A DNA stretch of 64,000 nucleotides from Polaribacter sp. Z022 (GTDB taxonomy: Bacteria > Bacteroidota > Bacteroidia > Flavobacteriales > Flavobacteriaceae): positions 558,001 through 622,000 of the forward strand of contig NZ_JALCZO010000001.1 in the NCBI RefSeq assembly GCF_023555495.1. Reading direction: 5' to 3'. Positions 19,101 through 27,951 of the stretch are shown here, piece by piece. The notes beneath the pieces were generated by a model. That model ran no database searches. It was not told the origin of the DNA and was given only the letters and a program-made list of their open reading frames with translations. Made by a program: the position numbers and the translations under genes. Position 1 is the first letter of the stretch; every line of letters begins with the position of its first letter.

Positions 19101-20002
19101 GTAAGTTAGCATTTATGTTGTTAAAAGATATTACAGCAGCAACTCAAATTTCAATTTCTAATAGAACCTGGAATAATTCTCTAAATACTTTTACAGGAGA
19201 TTATACTGTAGATGATATATGGACTTGGACAGCTGGTGCAGCTTTTAGTACTGGAGACATATTAATATTAGATACAGATGGAAAAGTAAAAAAAGTTGAA
19301 GGAGATGCAACTGTTGTTGTTGGTACTACTTCTCATGATTATACAGGAAAAGTATCTCAAACAAGTGATGGTGATTTTGATATTTCAACCAATGGAGAAG
19401 GTATTTTAATATTTCAATCAACTAGTCCTTTTCAGTTGCCAACAAATGCAAATTCTACCTCTTGGATAACAGGTTTAAATACTGCTTTAGGATGGGGTTC
19501 AGGTGGAGGTAATTCTGCATGTGCATTACCAACAGCTTTAACTAATGGTGTAAATGCTAATGATGTTGGTGAAAAACATGATTTTGGAGTTTATAAAGGA
19601 GCTTTATCTGGTACACCAGCTCAATTAAGGGCAAGTATTAACAATACTAATAATTGGGTTTTTTCTGAAGATACAGAATATAATTTATGGAGTTTTAATG
19701 AAACATATTCAGGTATTTCTGGAGACATTGGTGTTTCTGGTACTTTAAATGTTTCTAATCAAACTTCCTTAAAATTTAACGTTTTTCCAAATCCAGTAAA
19801 AGACTACTTTTCGCTTAATTTTGGAGATTTTAAAAACAAAATAGAAATAGATGTTTTTTCTTCTACAGGACAATTAATTAAAACCGTAGAAACCAAAAAC
19901 ACAAACACTAAAATTAATGTATCTAATTTACCATCAGGTATATATGTATTAAAAATAAAATCAGATAAAGATTTTACAATGAAAAAAATTATCAAGTTAT
20001 AA
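16166..20002 (+). CDS. Bifunctional S1 sulfatase-GH16 hydrolase with Calx-beta and T9SS domains
   Basis: A 1278-residue secreted fusion. Order: signal peptide (1-23); S1 sulfatase (about 28-545; DD in LADDLGYAD, formylglycine site C85-G-P-S-R, SDNGG); GH16 (about 560-850; ELDMFE with Glu703, Asp705, Glu708). Then come a Calx-beta domain (about 855-950), an unidentified lamin-tail-like beta domain (about 955-1190) and a C-terminal T9SS sorting domain (about 1205-1278, FPNP and GIYVLKI). It should be exported by type IX secretion and fixed at or released from the surface. There it would desulfate and cut the same galactan chain. The GH16 half closely resembles the enzyme at 9123, and the sulfatase half those at 10593 and 46758. 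The frame is unbroken, so this is a genuine fusion. Confidence 0.9.
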   Translation: MKTHFLKYCVFLFIIVLSVSNYAQTKGTRPNVILILADDLGYADVGFNRDASFPSERGVIPTPNIDALANNGIILKNSHVVHPFCGPSRVALLTGIYPHRIGAQYNLPNNITSTLGVPQNETYFSKVLQDSGYNTSAIGKWHLGFEDGKYQPLDRGFDHFFGFLGGGKNYFESIYEDSFYNRLGGSNPVTNEYQDPLQRNRSYVNRNEYSNATDEDYLTDVLTDNAIQYINENKGKSDPFFMYLAYNAPHTPLQATQAEIAQFKIDNPNFESNLRASSYLQNSDPVNKLTTQAEKDAKIEEFVQARLIYATMTVNMDKNIGRVVDELKKDINVFNNTVIIFLSDNGGYRWSKGADNFPLQQQKGSVLEGGHKVPMFVSWPNKITSPSTYNYQVSSLDIYPTLANLAGATIPANKTIDGKDFMDKIIAGQKVRQDDEPLYAIRPQNGFHNGGLASYPWKIVKTANNGKWRLYNILTDPGETTDLRSTEPNAEQIINNLLDKAETLFSEFKNVKPAWYDNSNYDSNGDGVGDIHVHGPLWNNGTLPGYDRLFERPFDDSTKDNYPLSDQNNEGNWVLNTEISDEFEASSLNEDQWLIQGRNGEYQSNFIGRSPAQFSTENAILEDGKLKILTKWDPTYNFTNDSGGNMLGVYNGVSTPITTAAVISKKQFQYGYMEIKSKAANAEITSSFWTTGPGPGKPGGASELDMFEMFGGHKTNDAWKKRLKFNMISWDPNNSIKQAATAAGQSVGTTHTRNIQADNNTADDFHVYGFEWTADYIKVYIDGVLHPEGTILKSELTNNGADPDRWVTDVPYWVWFDSETFPWLGLPDASDLQTPAEYQIEYIRVWQKKPDEITIKGTADAIEGTKDGVFTIALSNGEVATENINVTYTVGGTATEGTDYTTIQRTATIASGTNSVQITIDATEDNVDENSETVIITLQSSSTKTINTTPASINISDVIESTTLIAGDIAILGWRANRGKLAFMLLKDITAATQISISNRTWNNSLNTFTGDYTVDDIWTWTAGAAFSTGDILILDTDGKVKKVEGDATVVVGTTSHDYTGKVSQTSDGDFDISTNGEGILIFQSTSPFQLPTNANSTSWITGLNTALGWGSGGGNSACALPTALTNGVNANDVGEKHDFGVYKGALSGTPAQLRASINNTNNWVFSEDTEYNLWSFNETYSGISGDIGVSGTLNVSNQTSLKFNVFPNPVKDYFSLNFGDFKNKIEIDVFSSTGQLIKTVETKNTNTKINVSNLPSGIYVLKIKSDKDFTMKKIIKL

Positions 20003-20028
20003 AACGTAACTTTTTTAAATAAGAATTA

Positions 20029-20058
20029 AAACTCGCAACAACTGTTGCGAGTTTTTTT
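20029..20058 (+). terminator. Terminator after the fusion enzyme
   Basis: AAAACTCGCAACA-A-CTGTTGCGAGTTTT stem followed by T residues; strong. Confidence 0.9.
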
Positions 20059-20104
20059 GTTAAATAAAATAATCTATATCTAGAGTTAATTTAGAAAAGA
20101 ATAA

Positions 20105-20169
20105 AGGTAAAATAGTGTTAATTAGAGGTAAAGTTCTTAAAAATATAAGGCTCTTTTTGCTGAATTTTG
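20105..20169 (+). promoter_or_regulatory. Operator/promoter 3 before susC
   Basis: AGGTAAAA (20105-20112) and AGGTAAAG (20126-20133), exactly 21 bp apart, are followed by GAATTTTG (20162-20169), one mismatch from TAnnTTTG, 36 bp after the second half-site starts. The susC ATG is at 20231. Confidence 0.65.
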
Positions 20170-20230
20170 AAGTGTGAATTCATTTTTTATCGAATTCATA
20201 ATTTTTAATAATTAATTAAACCCAATAATT

Positions 20231-23200
20231 ATGAGTAAAAAACTATTTTTTAATAGTAGTTCTTATTTATCCTTAATTAAAAAAAATAGGATTTTAGGAC
20301 TATTACTAATTTGTTTAATCGCCTTTCCAATGTTTGCAAATGCAAATTCATTAGATAATAGCGATAATAATGAAACTTTATTTCAGCAAACTATTTCTGG
20401 AACAGTTTCAGACGAAGGTGGCCCTATACCAGGGGTAAGTGTTCAGGTAAAAGGAAGCACAACAGGAACAGTTACAGATTTTGATGGTAAATATTCTTTA
20501 TCAACAAAAGATGCTAATGCTATTTTAATATTTTCATATATAGGTTATAAAACTAAAGAAGTTCCAGCTAATGGAAAGACAACTTTAGATGTTACTTTAG
20601 TAGCAGATGTTGCAAGTTTAGACGAGGTAGTTATTGTAGGATATACTTCTAAAAAACGTGGTGAAACTACAGGTTCTGTAAGTACTTTAAAAGCAGAAGA
20701 AATAGAAAACACTTCTAATAGAGAAGTTGCTAAATCACTTTCAGGAAGAGTTACAGGTTTAATTGTTTCAGATAGAGGTGGTTATCCTGGTTCTAATAAC
20801 GATGTTACCTTATTAATTAGAGGTCAATCTACTTTAAACAATAATGCTCCTTTAATTTTAATTGATGGAGTACAAACAGGTATTGGTACTTTTAACCAAT
20901 TAGCGCCACAAGACATTGCAAATTTAAGTATTCTTAAAGATGGAGCTGCTGCTGTTTATGGTAATAGAGCTGCAAATGGTGTAATTATAGTTACAACAAA
21001 AAGAGGTAAAACAGGTAAAGCAAAAATTAATGTTTCTTCTTCTTACAGTATTTCTTCATTTTCTGCAACTCCTAAACTTATGAATTCAGAACAATTTTCT
21101 ATTTACGAAAATGAAATATTGTTAAGAAACGGAGGGTCTACTTCAGATGTAGCTTACCATACTCCAGATGAAATTAGTAAGTATACAACTACAGATTGGT
21201 CTGCATTAACATTCGCAAAAACAGCTCCAGAATCTAGAAATTCTATTTCAATTTCTGGTGGAACTGATAAAACAAAATACTTTGTTAGTGGAGATATGAT
21301 GGACAGAAAAGGAATGTTCGCATCAGGAGATTTAGGTTTTAAACAAAGTCAAATAAGATCTAATTTAGATGTTAAAATTACTGACGATGTAAAATTAAGT
21401 ATAGATTTATCTGGAAGATTTGCAGAAAACAAAGAACCAGGTGTTAATGCTAATTTTATTTATAAGCACATTTATACAAATTTACCAACAGAAGTAGGTT
21501 TACACCCAAATGGTTTACCTGCTTGGGGTGGAGAAAATGGAGCAAATCCTTATATAATGTCTAGTAATGATTCTGGTTTTAATGAAGTTACTACAAATGA
21601 TTTAAGAGGTAGATTTGCAATAGACTGGAAATTAGATAAAGTTCTTAAAGGATTAAGTTTTAATAGTTATTTAGGTATTAGAAGAATGAATAACAATCAA
21701 AAATCTTTTTATACTCCTTGGACTTATTATAATTATGATGAAACTACCAAAGAATATAGTCCTCAAACAGGATTCTCTCAAAGTGGACAAGAAAATATTT
21801 TAAGAGAAACTTTTTGGAGATTTGACGAAGCATTAGTAAACGCTTCTTTTAGATATAACAATACATTTAATGATGTACATTCTATTAGTGCTTTAGCTGC
21901 TATTGAGCAACAAACAACTACAACAAGTACTTTTTATGCTCAAGCAACTAGTTTACCTTCTACAGATTTACCATATTTATTTGCAGGTGACCCAGAAACA
22001 GCTACTAATGCAGGTACAGCAGGAGAAGATGCACTTTTAAGTTATTTTGGTACTTTATCTTATGATTACAATAAAAAATACTTTGTAGATCTTACTTTAC
22101 GTAGAGATGGATCTAGTAGATTTGGTCCAGGAAAACAGTTTGGTAATTTTTATAGTGTTGGTGGTAACTGGGCAATTGGTAAAGAAAGTTTCTTAGAAGA
22201 TGTTTCTTGGTTAGATGCTCTTACAATTAGAGGTTCTCATGCAGTTATGGGTAATGATAGAATACCAGGTTTTCAACACTTAGCACAATTTTCTTACGGA
22301 AATACAAATCCAAATAATGCTAGACCAAATTATTATGTATTTGGTGAGTCTGGTGCAGTTTTTAACGGTTATAGAACAGGTGTTGCTCCAAACCCTAATG
22401 TAACTTGGGAAACAGCTACAATGCAAAACGTTGCAGTAGCTTTTGAAATGTTTGATAGAAGATTTACTGGTGAGGTAAACTTTTACAAACAAAAAAGAGA
22501 AGATATCTTAGTAGATAATAGTGGTGTTGTTCCAGATTTTACAGGAGTAGTTTTACCAGATGAAAACTTAGGAAGAGTAGATAGTCATGGTGTAGAAATT
22601 ACATTAGGATGGGCAGATCAAATTGGTGAAGTTTCTTATAACCTTGGGTTTAACTTAACTCAAGCAAAAAACGAAGTAATATACTTACCACAACCAGCTA
22701 ATACTCCAGTTGCATTAAGACAAGAAGGTTCACAAATTGGATCAATTGTAGTTGCACCAACAGATGGTATTTTTAGAGATCAAGCACAGGTAGATGCAAC
22801 TGCTGTTAAATTAGCAGGTACTGTAGAGGGAGAGCCTATTTATAGAGATACAAATGGAGATTTAAAAATAGATGATAAAGATTTTATAAGAATTAATTCT
22901 TCTAATATACCAGAAATACAATATGGTTTTACAGGAGGATTAAATTATAAAAACTTCAATTTTAATTTCTTATTACAAGGTCAAGCTAAAGCAGATATGT
23001 TAGTGTTTTTTGATCAAAATGGAGCAAAACCAGAACACGTATTTACACAAAGATGGACACCAGAAAATAGAAATTCTAGATACCCAAGAGCATTTGGGTT
23101 AAATGATAGTTACAGTGGAATTCAAAACGGAGACCCTGATAATTTTGTAGGAGCAGATTTATGGTTACATGATGCATCTTTCTTAAGATTAAAAGAAATT

Positions 23201-23401
23201 GAAGTTGGATATACTTTATCTAAAGAGAAAACAACATTTGCAGACATTAAGTTTTTTGCAAGAGGGTTTAACTTGTTAACAATGTTTTCAGATATTCAAA
23301 AGTTAGGTTTAGATCCAGAAGCAACTGGTTATAATAACTTTAGAGGAGCAACATATCCATCTTTAAAGATGTATACGTTTGGTTTAAACTTTACTTTTTA
23401 A
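20231..23401 (+). CDS. susC: SusC-like TonB-dependent oligosaccharide importer
   Basis: A 1056-residue outer-membrane receptor. It has a long N-terminal leader with the hydrophobic signal at about 22-41, then a carboxypeptidase-regulatory-like domain (about 50-130, ISGTVSDEGGPIPGVSV). A DEVVIVGYTS motif near 138, a plug domain (about 145-255, with LLIRGQSTL and LKDGAAAVYGNRAANGVIIVTT) and a 22-strand barrel ending in phenylalanine (FGLNFTF) complete it. It forms the import pore with the SusD-like lipoprotein encoded 18 bp downstream and would bring sulfated galactan oligosaccharides into the periplasm. It is the only SusC in the window. Confidence 0.9.
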   Translation: MSKKLFFNSSSYLSLIKKNRILGLLLICLIAFPMFANANSLDNSDNNETLFQQTISGTVSDEGGPIPGVSVQVKGSTTGTVTDFDGKYSLSTKDANAILIFSYIGYKTKEVPANGKTTLDVTLVADVASLDEVVIVGYTSKKRGETTGSVSTLKAEEIENTSNREVAKSLSGRVTGLIVSDRGGYPGSNNDVTLLIRGQSTLNNNAPLILIDGVQTGIGTFNQLAPQDIANLSILKDGAAAVYGNRAANGVIIVTTKRGKTGKAKINVSSSYSISSFSATPKLMNSEQFSIYENEILLRNGGSTSDVAYHTPDEISKYTTTDWSALTFAKTAPESRNSISISGGTDKTKYFVSGDMMDRKGMFASGDLGFKQSQIRSNLDVKITDDVKLSIDLSGRFAENKEPGVNANFIYKHIYTNLPTEVGLHPNGLPAWGGENGANPYIMSSNDSGFNEVTTNDLRGRFAIDWKLDKVLKGLSFNSYLGIRRMNNNQKSFYTPWTYYNYDETTKEYSPQTGFSQSGQENILRETFWRFDEALVNASFRYNNTFNDVHSISALAAIEQQTTTTSTFYAQATSLPSTDLPYLFAGDPETATNAGTAGEDALLSYFGTLSYDYNKKYFVDLTLRRDGSSRFGPGKQFGNFYSVGGNWAIGKESFLEDVSWLDALTIRGSHAVMGNDRIPGFQHLAQFSYGNTNPNNARPNYYVFGESGAVFNGYRTGVAPNPNVTWETATMQNVAVAFEMFDRRFTGEVNFYKQKREDILVDNSGVVPDFTGVVLPDENLGRVDSHGVEITLGWADQIGEVSYNLGFNLTQAKNEVIYLPQPANTPVALRQEGSQIGSIVVAPTDGIFRDQAQVDATAVKLAGTVEGEPIYRDTNGDLKIDDKDFIRINSSNIPEIQYGFTGGLNYKNFNFNFLLQGQAKADMLVFFDQNGAKPEHVFTQRWTPENRNSRYPRAFGLNDSYSGIQNGDPDNFVGADLWLHDASFLRLKEIEVGYTLSKEKTTFADIKFFARGFNLLTMFSDIQKLGLDPEATGYNNFRGATYPSLKMYTFGLNFTF

Positions 23402-23419
23402 TAAAAAAATATAGAAATA

Positions 23420-25144
23420 ATGAAAAAAATAAAACAGATATATTTAATAATAGCCATTGGTTTTTTAACCATGACTAGTTGTGAAGATGTGTTGGATACT
23501 ACCAATTTAGGTGCATATCCAGAAGATATTGTATTCAGTGATCCTGATCAGTTAGAAAGAGTAGTGTTTTCAGCATATAACAGTACAGAAGGTTGGGCAC
23601 TTAACAAAACAATATGGTGGGCAAGAAGATTTAACGTAGAAGTAGGTTCTTTTGAAGCTAAATTTAATTTTAGAGACCTAGATAGAATGCGTTTAAGAGG
23701 TAATGGTTGGAACGCCTTAAATATGGGAGATTTTAGAAATAAATGGAGAGATTATTTCAGATTTGTTAATGAAATTAACCAATTTTTAGACAAAGTAGAT
23801 ACTAGTGAAGCAATGAATGTAGATGCTGATAAAGTGAATAGCTTAAAAGCAGAAATGAAGTTCTTACGTGCTAATATCTACACAAAGCTAATTAAAATGC
23901 ATGGAGGTGTACCTATTTTTAATACTGCTTTTGGTTTAGACTCAGAGTTTAATCTTCCAAGAAATTCTTACGAAGAATGTGTTGCTTTTATTGTAAAAGA
24001 TTTAGATGAAGCTGCTGCTGTATTACCTGTAACAAGACCAGCTGCAGAATTTGGTAGAGCAACAAAATTAGCTGCTTTAGCTGTAAAATCTAGAACATTA
24101 TTGTTTGCTGCTAGTAAATTACACGATCCTGCAACTGCTCCAAATGGACCAATGTATGATTATAATGTAGCTACAAAGTGGCAAGATGCTGCAGATGCTG
24201 CAAAAGCTGTAATAGATTTAGTAGGCGCTAGAGATTTAATTGCTACTCCAGATGCAGAAGCATATCAAAAATTATTTTTATCAGCAAATCAAGATATCCT
24301 TTTTGCTAGACCTTATGGAAGTGATTTATATGAATTTGGTTTAGATGTAAATTCATTACCAGATCAAACACAATCACCTAGTGGTTATGGTGGTTGGGCT
24401 TTATCATCTCCAACTCATAATTTTGCTTTAGAATTCAATATGGCAGATGGAACAACAACATCAGGAGCAACTTTTGATGCTGCAAATCCAAATGCAAATA
24501 GAGAAATGAGATATTATGCAGACTTAAATTTTCAAGGTGCTAATTTTAGAGGTCGTCTTGTAGATTATGCATTAGCTACAGATCCTTCTCAAACAGATGG
24601 TTTTGATTCACCAAATGGATCAAAAGTAGGAGGTTCAGGAAATGATTTACACTCTTCTAAAACAGGGTATAATATTAGAAAATTTCAAAATGAAAACCTT
24701 GCTACTTTAACAGAAACTACACAAGGGCGTCCATATATTTTATATCGTTTAGCAGAAATTTATTTAAACTATGCAGAAGCTTTATATAACGTTGGTGGTA
24801 AAGAAACAGAAGCAAAACTTTACTTAAATAAAGTTTCTACAAGAGCTTTACAACCTGCTATTACTTTAAGTGGTAGTGCGTTATTAGAAGCAATTAAAAG
24901 AGAAAGACGTATAGAATTAGCTTTTGAAGGTCATAACTTTTGGGATGAAAGAAGATGGATGAATCCAGCTAATTTAGGATTTGATGTAAAAGGTTTAAAA
25001 TGGGAAAAAGGTGCTGGTGGAGTATTATCTAATACAGAGTATACAGTTGTAACTAGACCTTGGTTTGATAAACATTATTATTTACCAATTCCTGATCAAG
25101 AAATACAAAAAGCTCCAGCATTAATTCAGAATGATGGATATTAA
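23420..25144 (+). CDS. susD: SusD-like glycan-binding lipoprotein
   Basis: A 574-residue surface lipoprotein with signal ending LTMTSCED. A helical TPR-rich N-terminal SusD half (about 25-330) and a C-terminal RagB/SusD half follow, containing RPYILYRLAEIYLNYAEAL and IKRERRIELAFEGHNFWDERRW (read as two separate motifs), both classic for the family. It acts as the lid of the SusC pore and binds the oligosaccharide. It is co-transcribed with susC and is followed by a terminator hairpin. The identity of the bound glycan is inferred from the neighbouring hydrolases and sulfatases. Confidence 0.9.
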   Translation: MKKIKQIYLIIAIGFLTMTSCEDVLDTTNLGAYPEDIVFSDPDQLERVVFSAYNSTEGWALNKTIWWARRFNVEVGSFEAKFNFRDLDRMRLRGNGWNALNMGDFRNKWRDYFRFVNEINQFLDKVDTSEAMNVDADKVNSLKAEMKFLRANIYTKLIKMHGGVPIFNTAFGLDSEFNLPRNSYEECVAFIVKDLDEAAAVLPVTRPAAEFGRATKLAALAVKSRTLLFAASKLHDPATAPNGPMYDYNVATKWQDAADAAKAVIDLVGARDLIATPDAEAYQKLFLSANQDILFARPYGSDLYEFGLDVNSLPDQTQSPSGYGGWALSSPTHNFALEFNMADGTTTSGATFDAANPNANREMRYYADLNFQGANFRGRLVDYALATDPSQTDGFDSPNGSKVGGSGNDLHSSKTGYNIRKFQNENLATLTETTQGRPYILYRLAEIYLNYAEALYNVGGKETEAKLYLNKVSTRALQPAITLSGSALLEAIKRERRIELAFEGHNFWDERRWMNPANLGFDVKGLKWEKGAGGVLSNTEYTVVTRPWFDKHYYLPIPDQEIQKAPALIQNDGY

Positions 25145-25186
25145 GATATATTTATTTTCAAAGTAAGTTGTTTGTATTTGAATTTT

Positions 25187-25221
25187 AAAAAATGCTGGAG
25201 ATATTTCTTCAGCATTTTTGT
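25187..25221 (+). terminator. Terminator after susCD
   Basis: AAAAATGCTGGAGA and TCTTCAGCATTTTT form a stem with a few mismatched bases, followed by TGTG; moderate strength. Confidence 0.65.
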
Positions 25222-25259
25222 GTTAAATAATTAAAAGTTAGAAAAAAACTACCCAAATA

Positions 25260-26549
25260 ATGAAAACCACAAAAAAAAGATATAACATACTTGCCTTAAT
25301 TTTTGGTACAGTAGTTATCAATTATTTAGACAGAACAAACATTTCTGTAGCTGCTGCTGCTATTAGTGAATCTTTAGAATTAACAACAGTACAAATGGGA
25401 CTCATTTTTTCTGTATTTGGTATTGCTTATGCAGCATTACAAATACCAGGAGGAATTATTGTAGATAAAGTGAGACTTCGTTTTCTATATGCATTTATGT
25501 TGTTAATGTGGTCTGTAGCCACATTATTTCAAGGATTTGTAAACTCATTCAAATTATTATTAGGTTTAAGAGCAAGTATTGGTGCTTTTGAAGCGCCTTC
25601 TTATCCAGCCAATAACGCAATAGTTACAAAATGGTTTCCAGAAACAGAAAGAGCATCTGCTATTGCAATTTATACTTCAGGGCAGTTTATAGGTTTAGCA
25701 TTTTTATTTCCAGTATTAACATTAATTCAAGATAGTGTTGGTTGGAGAGGTTTGTTAATCATTTCTGGAGTTATCGGAATAGTTTGGGCTGGAGTTTGGT
25801 ATATTTTTTATAGAGATCCAGATCAACATAAAACAGTTAGTGAATCTGAATTAAAATTGATTCAAGATGGAGGTGGTTTTTCTAAGAAAACAGAAAAAAA
25901 AGCAAAAGAAAAATTTAATTGGAACGATTTCTTTGAAGCTTTTAAACATAAAAAATTATGGGGAATTTACATTGGTCAGTTTTGTATGGGATCAATGTCA
26001 ATATTCTTTTTAACTTGGTTTCCAACGTATTTGGTAGAATACAGAGGGTTAGATTTTATCAAATCAGGGTTTTTAGCATCCATTCCTTTTTTAGCTGCTT
26101 TTTGTGGAGTTTTGTTGGCAGGTTTCTCTTCAGATTATTTTGTAAAAAAAGGGAAATCTCCAGAATTTGCAAGAAAAATCCCAGTTTTGGTAGGTTTATC
26201 CTTATCAACTTTAATTATTGGTGCAAACTTTACAGACAGTACTTTTTTCATCATCTTATTTTTAACAATCGCTTTTTTTGGCAATGGATTAGCGTCTATA
26301 ACTTGGGTATTTGTATCTTTAATTGCACCTAAAAGAATTATAGGTTTGGTAGGTGGTGTGTTTAATTTAATTGGAGGTTTATCTGCAGTAATTGTACCAT
26401 CAGCAATCGGGTTTTTAGTGCAAGATGGAGATTTTAGTCCAGCTTTATTTTTTATTGGTGGATTAACGTTAGTTGGGTTTTTATCCTTCTTATTTGTTGT
26501 AGGAAAAGTAAAAAGAATTGAATTAGACGAACCAGAAATAATTGAATAA
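25260..26549 (+). CDS. MFS transporter, anion:cation symporter (sugar acid) family
   Basis: A 429-residue inner-membrane protein with twelve hydrophobic helices. NYLDRTNISVAAAAI in the first helix and a charged central loop (about 195-225) are typical of the ACS family (ExuT, GudP, DgoT: hexuronate, glucarate, galactonate). It would import a sugar acid by proton or cation symport. It overlaps the enolase-superfamily dehydratase gene by one base (TAATG), so the transporter and enzyme are translationally coupled, as in galactonate-type catabolic modules. The natural substrate could be D-galactonate or a 3,6-anhydro-galactonate derivative. Confidence 0.8.
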   Translation: MKTTKKRYNILALIFGTVVINYLDRTNISVAAAAISESLELTTVQMGLIFSVFGIAYAALQIPGGIIVDKVRLRFLYAFMLLMWSVATLFQGFVNSFKLLLGLRASIGAFEAPSYPANNAIVTKWFPETERASAIAIYTSGQFIGLAFLFPVLTLIQDSVGWRGLLIISGVIGIVWAGVWYIFYRDPDQHKTVSESELKLIQDGGGFSKKTEKKAKEKFNWNDFFEAFKHKKLWGIYIGQFCMGSMSIFFLTWFPTYLVEYRGLDFIKSGFLASIPFLAAFCGVLLAGFSSDYFVKKGKSPEFARKIPVLVGLSLSTLIIGANFTDSTFFIILFLTIAFFGNGLASITWVFVSLIAPKRIIGLVGGVFNLIGGLSAVIVPSAIGFLVQDGDFSPALFFIGGLTLVGFLSFLFVVGKVKRIELDEPEIIE

Positions 26550-27709
26550 TGAAAATAACAGCAATCAAAACATATCCTGTAAATATTGCAGGCAGAAGTC
26601 AGTTAAATGTAAAAGTAGAAACTGAATCTGGAATTTATGGATGGGGAGCCTCAGGATTAACAGGTAGAGAATTAGCAGTTATTGGTGCTTTAGATCATTT
26701 TAGACCTTTGTTAATAGGTAAAGATGCTAGAAATATTGGTGCCATTTGGCAAGATTTGTATAGAGGTCAATATTTTGAAGGTGGTAGAGTGTTAACAGCA
26801 GCTATTTCTGCCATAGATATGGCTTTGTATGACATTAAAGGTAAAGCATTAGGCGTTCCAGTTTATGAATTGTTAGGAGGTAAACAACGCGACTATGTTG
26901 AGTGTTTTGCATCTTTAAGATTCAGTAGCAAAGAAGAATTAATCAACAGAGCAAAAATCCTAATAAAAGAAGGATGGAAAATGTTACGTTTGGCACCTGC
27001 AGAATATGAGGAAGGCAAATATGCATCTACTTTTGAACCAAGAGACTCTATTGCAATTATTGCAGAATGGTTAACAGATTTAAGAAAAGAAGTAGGTACA
27101 AAACCAGTAATTGGTATAGACTATCATCATAGATTAACAGTTGCAGAAACCATTTCTTTTTTACAAAGAATGCCTGTGGGAACAATAGATTTTATTGAAG
27201 AACCAATTCGTGATGAAACTCCAGAAACCTATGAAACATTGCGTAAAATGACAAACGTTCCGTTTGCAATTGGAGAAGAATTTGCAAGTAAATGGCAATT
27301 TTTGCCTTACATAGAAAGAGGAATTACACAATTTGCAAGAATTGATGTTTGTAATGTTGGCGGAATCACAGAAGCAATGAAAGTAGCTTCTATGGCAGAA
27401 GCACATTATATAGATTTAATGCCACACAATCCTATAGGGCCCATTTGTACAGCAGCAACTTTGCACGTAGCAGCAGCAAGCCCTAATTTTAGTTGGTTAG
27501 AAGAGATGAATACACACGTTGAAAATCCAGGATTAGATGATGCAAATTATTATCCTATTCAACCACAAATTGATGGAACTCGTTACAAATTATCTGATAC
27601 TCCAGGTTTAGGAGTTGATTTTAATGAGGAATTAGCATTAAAAGAAGGTTTTAAAATGGTTGAAGCACCTCGTTTGAAAAAAGAGGATGGTTCATTTACA
27701 AATTGGTAG
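26549..27709 (+). CDS. Enolase-superfamily sugar-acid dehydratase/cycloisomerase
   Basis: 386 residues of the mandelate-racemase/enolase superfamily: N-terminal capping domain (about 1-125) and TIM barrel (about 130-370). Metal ligands Asp191, Glu217 and Glu243, and bases His193 (DYHH) and His293 (PHNPIGP), are all present. To my recollection they are each shifted by +8 from E. coli galactonate dehydratase DgoD (183, 209, 235, 185, 285). It may dehydrate D-galactonate. In this context it may instead be the 3,6-anhydro-galactonate cycloisomerase of red-algal galactan catabolism, which belongs to the same superfamily. It is cytoplasmic and coupled to the sugar-acid transporter gene. Confidence 0.75.
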   Translation: MKITAIKTYPVNIAGRSQLNVKVETESGIYGWGASGLTGRELAVIGALDHFRPLLIGKDARNIGAIWQDLYRGQYFEGGRVLTAAISAIDMALYDIKGKALGVPVYELLGGKQRDYVECFASLRFSSKEELINRAKILIKEGWKMLRLAPAEYEEGKYASTFEPRDSIAIIAEWLTDLRKEVGTKPVIGIDYHHRLTVAETISFLQRMPVGTIDFIEEPIRDETPETYETLRKMTNVPFAIGEEFASKWQFLPYIERGITQFARIDVCNVGGITEAMKVASMAEAHYIDLMPHNPIGPICTAATLHVAAASPNFSWLEEMNTHVENPGLDDANYYPIQPQIDGTRYKLSDTPGLGVDFNEELALKEGFKMVEAPRLKKEDGSFTNW

Positions 27710-27756
27710 ATGTCTATTAAGAATTCAAAATTTTTGTAGATGTTAAATTCCTTTCA

Positions 27757-27926
27757 AGTGGCATAGTGATATTTTATTGTAAAAATTGAAGTGAAGTTTA
27801 CGAAAAATTTCAGACTGTTTGAGCGAAAGCGAGTTTCTGAAATTTAGTTAACGAACAAAAATTTTAAATAAAATATCATAAGCCTAGACTTTTTTGTTTC
27901 TTTTTTGGTCAATGCAAAAAAGAAAA
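27757..27926 (+). repeat. Long palindromic intergenic element
   Basis: Nested inverted repeats: outer GATATTTTATT (27768-27778) with AATAAAATATC (27867-27877); inner AAATTTCAGA (27805-27814) with TCTGAAATTT (27836-27845) enclosing GAGCGAAAGCGAG. A separate hairpin, TTTCTTTTTTG (27897-27907) with CAAAAAAGAAA (27915-27925), follows. The inner block resembles an intergenic repeat I associate with flavobacterial genomes. It fills most of the gap between the dehydratase and the next sulfatase and may act as terminator or mRNA stabiliser. Confidence 0.6.
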
Positions 27927-27951
27927 GATAAAACATTAAAAACGAGTCATA

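Noticed and set aside
25958-26332. A 124-codon open frame inside the MFS transporter gene
   Set aside because: It overlaps a clear transporter in another frame, and its composition (Cys, Phe and Arg rich) is that of a shadow frame.
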